Part shown: positions 42,585 through 51,100 of the stretch, piece after piece
Layout: every line of letters starts with the position of its first letter
Position numbering within the stretch: the first letter of the stretch is position 1
From: Acidobacteriota bacterium
Lineage (GTDB): Bacteria; Acidobacteriota; Terriglobia; Terriglobales; Acidobacteriaceae
Direction of reading: 5' to 3'
Assembly (NCBI GenBank): GCA_018268895.1
Contig: JAFDVP010000001.1
Location: 1,364,001-1,428,000, forward strand
DNA length: 64,000 nt
Notes under the pieces: model-generated
What the model was told of the DNA's origin: nothing
What the model saw: the letters and a program-made list of their open reading frames with translations, nothing else
Database searches by the model: none
Made by a program: the position numbers and the translations under genes

Positions 42585-44948
42585 TCACTTGCCGCTTTGC
42601 AATTGCGATGAAGTTTGTTCTTGAGTATTTCCTCCAGGTTCTTCATAGATACTCAGTGGATACTCATCGTGAATTTGTTCGGCAGACGCAGATGAACGGC
42701 GTTGGAATTCTGACTGGCGGCTCTCAACGCTGTGGACAACTGCCAAAAAGTCTCTGTCAGCGTGCCGCAGTTGGATATCATTCAGAACTGTCGCAACCCC
42801 CATCACGTTCAGCCGCTGCATGACTGTCATCGTTCCCGCCAGATCGTCGCGAGTCGTTTGCCCGGATTCCGCAATCAGCACGGTAACGTCTGCAAGCCGC
42901 GCAGCAAATTCGGCTTCCGTTGAAGACCGAAGAGGCAATGCCTCTATGAAAAGAAGATCAACATTTTGCTTGAGCCGTTCGAGATTTTCCGCGACATAGC
43001 TCTCACGCCGTGGGCGGTCCAGTCGAGATTCCGAAGACTTTGTCAATGCCGTCTCCGAAGAACGCGGCTCGGACAATCGATGGCTGCGTTCGCCCCAGGA
43101 ACTCTCGACATCGTCGTCGGAAGCCGGACTTTGCGACAGCCTTTTAAGTGCCGATGCAGCCTTCAACACCATCGTCCTGTAACCAAGTTTGTCCATTCTG
43201 ACAGCGAGCTTGGCCACAAGGTCCGTAATACTCATATCTGTCGACGCGGAAGTAAAGACATATGTCCTCGCTCCACTCATCGAATGAGCCTGATCCAGGC
43301 CGCCGACGAAACGCAACATGAACTCGTCCAGAACCCTGTCATCAACTTCATCGGGAACTGGAAGAACAGCCATCGGGGGAAAGCCGAGGGTATTTTCTAC
43401 GTCTTCACCTATATAGATTTTCGGGTCGATTTTGTGGCGCAACCAAGCCGCTCCCAAGCCGAAAAAAAGACCAAAAGGTATTGCAGCCGCCATGATAACC
43501 AGCTTCAGACTTGGCTTCGGTCTGAGCGGAACCTCGGCAGGAAGTAAAAGATGTACAAGACCAGAAGTCTGGTTTTCCAGTTGTATCGCACCGATCGCGT
43601 TGTCGACCTCTGTCAATTGGGCCTGAAGTCGCGTTACTTGAGCAGCAACATCTGCTGCCTTTTGCAGTTTCGGGGTGGCACCGGTAGCGATTGAGGTCTG
43701 CTGCCCTAACTGCGCTTGCAGACGAGAGACTATGTCGGCAGTCCGCGAGGATTCAAGCTTGTACCTTTCCTGGAGCTGTCTCGCTGCCTTCTCGCGCAAC
43801 TGGTTCGTCATATTCTCTATTGACTGATCCAGGCGTTGAAGTTCATCCTCGTCCTGCTTGTAGAGAGGATTTTTCGGTGTCAACCCAGCCATCTCGCTCA
43901 CAAGTTTGCTTCGCCTCGTGGCAATGGATTGTTTCAGACTGGAGAGCCCGGGATCGCTGGCGATCAGTTCATCTGACGCAGCTTTCAGCGCCGACGCCGA
44001 ATCAGGGCCGTGATTGGCAATAGAGGCGATCTGTGCCTCTGCAATAGCGTGAGCACCACGCGCTGCAGCCAACTGAGTCCTTAATTCCCCCAACTGAACG
44101 TCGTAAGGATTTCCGTTGTCTCCTGCTGTATCGGCAACTCCCAAGGATGAGCTCAAGCCCGCCTGAGTTTGCCTGTTTGCAGCGAGTTCCGTCTCAAGCC
44201 GCTTTTGTTCACGCAAGAGCACTTCGAGCTGTTGTTGAGTTTGCGCCAGTTCATCAACACGCTCCTTGCGGATGTACGAGCTTGTCACCGCATTGACAAC
44301 GTTGGCGATTCCGACAGGATTTCCGCCACTTAAGCTGATGGACAATTGATAGCTGCCCATCTCTCGTTCAACTTTAAGCTCGTGCTGTAATCTCGCTACC
44401 GCACTCTGCTCCGACTCGCCTGGGCCGCTCCACATCCCTGGCGGAACGGACTTCAATGCATCCGACAAGATGTCCGAACGTATGATCGTCTGCAGTTGCT
44501 GCTGGATATAGGTATCGTACCGTGTCGGATCATATGTTCCGCCCGTTGGATCTGTAATCAGCTTGGCCGTTGCCGGCTGAACATAGATCAAAGATGACGT
44601 CTGATAGTACGGTTTCCTTTGGAACCCCGCACTGAACAAAAGCAAAAAGACCGTCCCCCCGACAAGGAACGCAAGCTTCTTGTGCATCTTAAAGCTGCGA
44701 ACGATCTCGCCTCTGAGTCTCTTTAACTGTTGCGAGGGTGGAACATCAAACTCAGCCTGCTGTGAAGATTCAGGCGACGGCTTGAAGATAACCGGGTTCA
44801 TGAAACTCCTTGCAGGCATCGCTGGAGGACGCCCGTGAAACCTGAAACTATTCTCTGCAATTTCTGGACCGTACTCCCAAGTAGGATATCTCATGGGCTT
44901 AGGGGACACATCACCCTTAAGCGGTAGCTGCAGAAGCGGTACGCTCAT
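42585..44948 (-). CDS. Wzz/GumC-type chain-length protein with degenerate BY-kinase domain
   Basis: 787 aa. A cytoplasmic N-terminal extension of about 88 residues is followed by TM1 (AFLVGGTVFLLLFSAGF), a large periplasmic part rich in coiled coil (about 180-460, many Gln/Glu/Leu heptads), and TM2 (LVIMAAAIPFGLFFGLGAAW). A C-terminal ATPase-like domain then carries TYVFTSASTDMSITDLVAKL where a tyrosine kinase would have TSxxPGEGKSTxxxNLA. The Walker A Gly-Lys-Ser is therefore absent, the Walker B-like NVDLLFIEALP lacks the usual Asp pair, and there is no C-terminal tyrosine cluster. It should still act as a co-polymerase setting chain length with the Wzy-like polymerase that is divergent from it (219 bp), but not as a kinase. 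Confidence 0.87.
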   Translation of the reverse strand: MSVPLLQLPLKGDVSPKPMRYPTWEYGPEIAENSFRFHGRPPAMPARSFMNPVIFKPSPESSQQAEFDVPPSQQLKRLRGEIVRSFKMHKKLAFLVGGTVFLLLFSAGFQRKPYYQTSSLIYVQPATAKLITDPTGGTYDPTRYDTYIQQQLQTIIRSDILSDALKSVPPGMWSGPGESEQSAVARLQHELKVEREMGSYQLSISLSGGNPVGIANVVNAVTSSYIRKERVDELAQTQQQLEVLLREQKRLETELAANRQTQAGLSSSLGVADTAGDNGNPYDVQLGELRTQLAAARGAHAIAEAQIASIANHGPDSASALKAASDELIASDPGLSSLKQSIATRRSKLVSEMAGLTPKNPLYKQDEDELQRLDQSIENMTNQLREKAARQLQERYKLESSRTADIVSRLQAQLGQQTSIATGATPKLQKAADVAAQVTRLQAQLTEVDNAIGAIQLENQTSGLVHLLLPAEVPLRPKPSLKLVIMAAAIPFGLFFGLGAAWLRHKIDPKIYIGEDVENTLGFPPMAVLPVPDEVDDRVLDEFMLRFVGGLDQAHSMSGARTYVFTSASTDMSITDLVAKLAVRMDKLGYRTMVLKAASALKRLSQSPASDDDVESSWGERSHRLSEPRSSETALTKSSESRLDRPRRESYVAENLERLKQNVDLLFIEALPLRSSTEAEFAARLADVTVLIAESGQTTRDDLAGTMTVMQRLNVMGVATVLNDIQLRHADRDFLAVVHSVESRQSEFQRRSSASAEQIHDEYPLSIYEEPGGNTQEQTSSQLQSGK

Positions 44949-45167
44949 GAACAGACACTTTTCTCAGCCCTACCGCTATGATTCAACGGACTCCGTCGCC
45001 ATATCCGTGCAAACGGCTTCGGAAAAAAGCTTATTCGTATCGTTCGCCTGACTTTTTTCTATCTCAGAACATCCCCTTGTCCATATACTGACAATCAAAG
45101 GGGTTAACGACTCGTTTTCTTTCCAAGCCCCATACCTTGATAGCACAAGGCTCACTGCCTCTCCGTC

Positions 45168-46532
45168 ATGCCTCTTCTTGCCACACTCATTCCGGGCATA
45201 ATCTGCATCATCGTACTGTTGCGAAGCAAAACACAGGATGCTCTCCTCGATGTCGTGTTGCCGGTATTGTTGCTCGTTCCGGTTGATTTCTACCTCCGAA
45301 TCAGGCCTCTTCCTCCGCTCAATATGATCGACGCTGTGCTACTCCCTCTTGGGATTGGCATGTTGATCCGGGACCTTCCTCGCTGGCGTTTTTCTCGAGC
45401 AGATCTATGGCTCGCTATTTACATCTTCAGCTATGGATATGCCGACCGCAGAATGGGACAATCAACCGCATCCATCTTCAGGTGGTTCATCGTCCTTACC
45501 ACGGGACTTGTACCGTACATGGCTGGAAAACTGCTGATCGAACAGAACGGGATTCGAGCCAAAACCGTCAAGCGATTCATTTCACTTTTGTGTATTGCAT
45601 CGATCTTCAGCATGTACGAGTACGTAAAGGAATCGAACCCATTTCAATATTTTTGGGGGCATTTCTATCCTGGCCAATGGTCTGGCTGGATTACTCAAAC
45701 TCGATGGGGGTTCGGTCGAGTGGCAGGCCCTTACGCACAATCTGAACTCGCTGGAATGATCCTGCTGACAGGGCTCCTGTTGACCTTATGGCTTGGACAT
45801 AAGCGCTATCGTTCCCGAGATATTGTCAGCCTGCAAACTGTGACGCTGAAACATGTAAAACTTGTGACTTTCATCTTGTTTATAACTCTCGGCATGACCC
45901 AGGCGAGAGGACCCTGGCTCGGCACTGTCATAGCGCTACCCATTGCATGGATAGGTCTGGCACGATTTCCCAAACGCCGCGCACTATTCGTATTTGTCGT
46001 AGGGTTTGCCGTAGGTATTCCCGCTTATATAGCTGGAAAGGATTATGCCTCGGGTCGTCGCACCGATTATGGCAGCGAAAAAGAAACCGCACAATATCGC
46101 GCGGAACTGATAGACAATTACATCCCGATCGCCCAACAAGGCGGGGCATGGGGATGGGGGCCACTAGGGTTTCCGCGGATTAATGGCCAGGTCTCAATCG
46201 ATAACGAATACCTTTTAACCTATCTGGCTCAAGGCTATGTTGGGCTAACCACCTTCATTCTTCTACTCGCAGAAGCGGCCTTCGCATTGATGCGCGAGGG
46301 ATTTCGAACCAAGTCAATTCGCGACCGCCATTTTATCTTCTCTATGCTTGCAGTAGTGGCGGGAATATCATTCACGCTTGGCACCGTCTATCTTGGAGCG
46401 CAGAGCTATGAAGTGCTCTTCCTCCTCATCGGCTGGTCACAATCGATCAGAGGCGTTAGACGTTTGAATTCGGTGGTAGAAAAACGCGATGCCCAGTTGA
46501 CGCGCGATTCACTCATACGCGTTTATACCTAG
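45168..46532 (+). CDS. O-antigen ligase/Wzy-like polysaccharide polymerase
   Basis: 454 aa, polytopic with about ten to twelve hydrophobic segments. The larger soluble loop after the middle (about 255-330) contains TQARGPWLGTVIALPIAWIG, a Wzy/WaaL-type Arg-rich start, and a second conserved-looking segment GGAWGWGPLGFPRINGQVSI around residue 325. It probably polymerises flipped repeat units on the periplasmic face. Its position, divergent from the chain-length protein and convergent with the flippase (15 bp), fits a Wzx/Wzy pathway. Ligase versus polymerase cannot be settled from the sequence; polymerase is favoured by context. Confidence 0.85.
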   Translation: MPLLATLIPGIICIIVLLRSKTQDALLDVVLPVLLLVPVDFYLRIRPLPPLNMIDAVLLPLGIGMLIRDLPRWRFSRADLWLAIYIFSYGYADRRMGQSTASIFRWFIVLTTGLVPYMAGKLLIEQNGIRAKTVKRFISLLCIASIFSMYEYVKESNPFQYFWGHFYPGQWSGWITQTRWGFGRVAGPYAQSELAGMILLTGLLLTLWLGHKRYRSRDIVSLQTVTLKHVKLVTFILFITLGMTQARGPWLGTVIALPIAWIGLARFPKRRALFVFVVGFAVGIPAYIAGKDYASGRRTDYGSEKETAQYRAELIDNYIPIAQQGGAWGWGPLGFPRINGQVSIDNEYLLTYLAQGYVGLTTFILLLAEAAFALMREGFRTKSIRDRHFIFSMLAVVAGISFTLGTVYLGAQSYEVLFLLIGWSQSIRGVRRLNSVVEKRDAQLTRDSLIRVYT

Positions 46533-46547
46533 GCCACACTGCTCACG

Positions 46548-47906
46548 CTATGAGAAAAAGTGCCGAATGAAGAAACAACCGCCCAAAACAGCAATAAAGA
46601 TGCCTGTCATCTGCAGGTCCTGACGCAGCGGTTTCACTCCTTCGCGAGTGGCACCTGTCTGTACAACCAGGTAGAGCGGCAGGTCTCCCGCTGCAACCGC
46701 GATGACTGCTCCTGTCATTCCCCAGAAATGGAATGCGAGTGGAAGACCAACCAACATTGCAATGCAATATCCTGCGTTGCCTATAGCGTTATATCTCGGT
46801 TTTCCGAGAGCGAATAACACTGGGGCCGTCGTCTGATAGAGCAGCGTATGCCATAATCCCACGGCAAGGATGGGAATCATCCATGCCGCCTGATGATAGC
46901 GGCGATCGTAAAGAAGCAAAATGATCAGATTCCCCCAAACGACCATCAGGCTAAGCAGCACAGATCCAAGGAGCAGCGTATAAAACCGGTAGTAGAGGTA
47001 CTTTGCCCTGAACTCTTCCATCGTCATATGGATGAGCTTAGAGATAAACGGATAGGCCACTCTTCCGCCCAAAGCAAGAATGATTTGCCGTGGGACGTCG
47101 GACAGTTGATAGGCAAGGCCATATACGCCCAGCAACGTAAGGCTAATCAATCGACCTAATATCAGCCGATCGGCCTGCGACGCAAAGAAGAAGAAGGCAG
47201 TTCCAACCAATATCCATTTCCCGAAGTGCACGATACTGTGGAGCGACTTTTTGTCCCAGCAAAATGTATTGCGAATACCGGGTGTGAGTGCAGGAATATG
47301 GCTCACAATCAGACGGAAGGTCGTCGAGACAATCTGACCGGCAACTATTGCCCAGACTGAAGGCCAGAAATAAGCCCAGATGATCGTCACGACCAATGAC
47401 ACAACTGCTGTACTTCCATCGATAGCGAAGAGTCGGCGTACCCCCAGATGCCGCGAAAGGGTCAATAGATTTGTGCTGTTGAAACTGCTGATCAACGTAC
47501 TTAAAGCAAGTATTGGGAGCAGCAGTTTGAGCTGCGGGTCATGGTAAAAAATAGCCATCGGCAAAGTGATCACGATAGCAATCAGCCAAAGTCCGATTCC
47601 CCGAAGTACCTGGATGGTCCATGCAGTGTTGAGAAAATCCGGATCGTCACCTTGTGGAGACTGGATCACACTGGGGGCAAGCCCAAAATCAGAGAGGAGA
47701 TTGATCCCTACGATCAGGGTCATGACGAGCGTAATTTCGCCGAAGTACGCCGGTGCTAAAAGACGCGTGAGAACCAGGCTGCTGACAATGCGCAGCCCCA
47801 TGTTTGATCCGTACTCCAGGATGGACCAGACAGAGGCCCGTATCGCCTTTTTTTCCAGTGCGCGAAGTGCGACGGACGATTCTGTAGTCACGGTTTCTAA
47901 ACCCAC
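46548..47906 (-). CDS. Wzx-type oligosaccharide flippase (MOP superfamily)
   Basis: 452 aa with about twelve hydrophobic segments and the usual N-terminal family pattern (KKAIRASVWSILEYGSNMGL, LVLTRLLAPAYFGEITLVMT, then LSDFGLAPSVIQSP). The central GKWILVGTAFFFFASQADRL and the LILGRLISLTLLGVYGLAYQ stretch are typical of RfbX/WzxC-like exporters. It flips undecaprenyl-linked repeat units to the periplasm. It lies downstream of the giant lipoprotein gene on the same strand, but a strong hairpin at 48085-48131 separates them, so it probably has its own promoter in 47907-48084. Confidence 0.92.
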   Translation of the reverse strand: MGLETVTTESSVALRALEKKAIRASVWSILEYGSNMGLRIVSSLVLTRLLAPAYFGEITLVMTLIVGINLLSDFGLAPSVIQSPQGDDPDFLNTAWTIQVLRGIGLWLIAIVITLPMAIFYHDPQLKLLLPILALSTLISSFNSTNLLTLSRHLGVRRLFAIDGSTAVVSLVVTIIWAYFWPSVWAIVAGQIVSTTFRLIVSHIPALTPGIRNTFCWDKKSLHSIVHFGKWILVGTAFFFFASQADRLILGRLISLTLLGVYGLAYQLSDVPRQIILALGGRVAYPFISKLIHMTMEEFRAKYLYYRFYTLLLGSVLLSLMVVWGNLIILLLYDRRYHQAAWMIPILAVGLWHTLLYQTTAPVLFALGKPRYNAIGNAGYCIAMLVGLPLAFHFWGMTGAVIAVAAGDLPLYLVVQTGATREGVKPLRQDLQMTGIFIAVLGGCFFIRHFFS

Positions 47907-48084
47907 GGTTGTTTCATACCCTCTGGCGTCAGGAGTTTATCTGAGTGTACCGAAGGCGCTTAGCCCCGCATAATCGGTTCCATGGATGACATGGTTTTCT
48001 CGATCTCTTGAAGCTATACCCTGGTCGTTTTCCGGGAAATAGCACTTCCGTCCTAACCGCCGGCCTTAAACAGACCCCTTAAAT

Positions 48085-48131
48085 GGAGATGGGGCCGGGA
48101 TCAATCCAACTTCCGATCCCAGCCCCTCTCC
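48085..48131 (-). terminator. Long hairpin after the giant lipoprotein gene
   Basis: GGAGATGGGGCCGGGATC (48085-48102) pairs with GATCCCAGCCCCTCTCC (48115-48131), apart from small bulges, giving a stem of about 16 pairs with a 12-base loop. It lies 18 bases past the stop of the minus-strand gene. The minus strand continues with a short T-containing stretch. It is the best terminator candidate for that gene. Confidence 0.6.
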
Positions 48132-48148
48132 TCCCAATCGATTTGGTT

Positions 48149-51100
48149 TTATTGCTGCCAGGTGAAAACTGTCATAGAAAACGGTGGCAGCGAATAAGAC
48201 GTTGAAGGCTGGAAGTTGGACAATGTTGAATTGGTAATCTTGACGTTCCCCGATGTTTCGTTGTTGTCAGTCAAGTTAGCAGATGTCAGCTGTCCGACAT
48301 TCACCGTGCCCGTAGGTATGTTGGCGCCGGAGAACGTTACCGGACGAGCAGTTGTACGGCTCAGGTTGAACATAATGACACTTCGATTGTTACCGCCATC
48401 GGTAAATGCGAAGGTCTGAATCTCATGAGCACCGTTCAACTGAATCGAGTCATTTGAGCTAAGCGCCTGGTTCCAGGTCGGATTCGCCCCCGAAAGCGTC
48501 GTCGCAAGAATTGTGGGCATAATAGCCGTATTGGCCAGCTGCTCCGCCAGGAAGTTCGGACGTCGCAAGTTGGTTTGACCGCCCATATCAATTACTGATC
48601 CGAACAACGGCACGGACTCCGACCCGCCGGATGCAGTATTGGTGAACATATTGTTGTATCCAGGTAATGCAAAGAGATTCTGGGTTGTGATGCCAAGATC
48701 ACGGGCCATCAGCAACATATGCTCTGCAACAGCCAATCCACCCGCTACCGATCCCATAACGGCGTTTACCGTAGCTTGGTCTGCAGTGCCTGTCTGCGCG
48801 CCAAGATTGACTTCATAGATCACAAGCTTCGTCCCTGCTGCTTTTGCAGCCTGCGCTTGCTGATACATGTAACCGGTCGAAACGCTGTCGATCATTTCAG
48901 GTTGAGCCAGCATCGGTCCAAAGATCGCTTCATTCGACGAAGTATCGTTCAGCGAATCGAAGATATACGGTGCAACCGAAACAGAGTCGAAGTTCGCGCT
49001 GTTTGCAGCCTCCTGTTGCGTCCACCACGGAACCCCTGCCCAGCTCCCGAGTACAAGGTTGAAGCTCGAAGCGTTGTATCCCGAGGATGCTTTGGCGCCA
49101 GCATATACAGCAGCAGCTCGCTGGCCGTAGGCAACAGGATCATCGATCGCTTCACCGTGAAAGACGGCTGAGTTCCACTGTTCGTTTCCAAGTTCAAGAT
49201 GAATGACCGGGAAGACGGAAGTCCACGGTGCAGCCTGTCCGAGAGCTGCGCGCTTCGCACCATAAGGAGTTGAGGAATCACCGCCAAGGTACTCAACCAG
49301 GTTTTTCGCCTCTGTAGGCGACATACCAGCTGGCATATCGAAATATGGTTCTGCGCCTACCGTCTGGCACAACTGAAGAAATTCATGAAGGCCCAGAGTG
49401 ACATCTTCTGCCACGTTGGTTTGCATACTGAATCCGGCTCTCTGACGTGCAAACGCAGGGGCAATGAGATTGTCGATCGTTGAACCGCTGGTCTCGCTGT
49501 CCCAATAGCGGAGGACACCGGGATGAAGGTCCTTCAATGTGTTGACAACTTCATCGCGGAATGGAGACAAATTGCCACTTGAAACTGCAACGGGAGTGAT
49601 ACTCACGTCGTCGAGAAGAACGTTGGCTCCGGCCACATCGAACGCAAGCTTTACCGTACCGATGGCATTTCCTGTTTCATTGGCCGAAACGGTATAGGAA
49701 TAATCTTGCCAGCTCGATCCTAGAGAAACCGTTTGGGAAAGGAAAACTCCGCTGCTACTGCTAGTCAGACGTTGGAATGTAACTGACAGTTGATTCGATC
49801 CACCTGCGCCCTTCGCCCTGAACGCGACTTTGTAATTGCCGTTGAGCTGTATGAATGAACGGCCGGCGTACGAATCGAAATATGAGCTGATGTCGGCCGA
49901 TTGTCCCGACCCGGCCGCGGTAACGCGCAAAGCCTGCTTGCCTACGGTATTGGGCGAAAGGTCGCTGTACTCAGGCGACAATGTAGCGCCACCCGAAACA
50001 CTGGACCACCAACCAGCCTGCGGATTGCCAGGAACTGACATCTTCACGACGACAAAGTCGCCTACCTTTGGCGTCTTGCTACCTTGAGCAAAGTTAATCG
50101 TCACTCCCTGAGATGACGTCGCGGCCGTGCTGCTAGTTACGGTACCAGTTTGACCTGATGCCCCGCCATAGATGAATTCGTAAGAAGCACCCTGCACGAA
50201 GTTAGCAGGCCACTGAGCCCACGTATTAGTATCAGTGCAGCTTGTCGCAGTAACGGCGGCGCACTTCAGAATCGTCTGCCAAAGCTCCCCTTCAAAACCC
50301 GGGTTCCTGAAGACGAGGTTACGAAGCATCTGACCCGAATCGTAATATGACTGTCCGGATATGTTCATCCCGAGACGCTTCATCCCAGTCTGCACAACCG
50401 TTGTACCAATGGCAATGTTCGTCACCGACGAAGAAGATCCTCCCGTCACGCTGAGCGAAACAGAAGCTGTCGCCGTACTGTAGTGAGCCGTATCCGTTGG
50501 CGTGAATGTGACGTTGAGGGTGTTTGTCCCACCGGAGAGGATCGTCCCCAGTGCGGGGCTGTAGACAAACGATCCGGGAACCGATGCCGTTGCGTTCAAC
50601 TGCGTGGCCGAAAGAGCCGTGCCGCTGGCAATTGCCGCAGGCGTTGCCCAGGTGACGGTGGGTACGAGCTTGTTCACCACCAATGCAACCGTGGCCGTTG
50701 CCGTTGCATACGAAGCATCGGTCGGGTTGAAGCTAACGCTCAGCGTGGTGGTTCCCGTCCCAAGCACGGTGCCCAAGGCGGGGCTGTACGTCAGCGTTCC
50801 AGGTACTGAGGCTGTAGCGTTCAACTGCGACGACGAGAGCGCCGTGCCATAGCTGATCGCAGCAGGAGTTGCCCAGGTAATGGTTGGGTTTGCCTTATTG
50901 ACGACCACCGTTACGCTTGCCGTAATCGGCGAGTATGTCGTGTCGGTTGGAGTGAAGGTCACCGACAATGTCCGTGTGCCTGCGGCAAGAACAGTTCCTG
51001 CCGCAGGGCTATAGCTGAATGCTCCTGGAACTGACGCCGTCGCATTCAACTGCGTTGACGATAAAGCCGTACCGTAGGTAATCGCTACAGGATTTGACCA

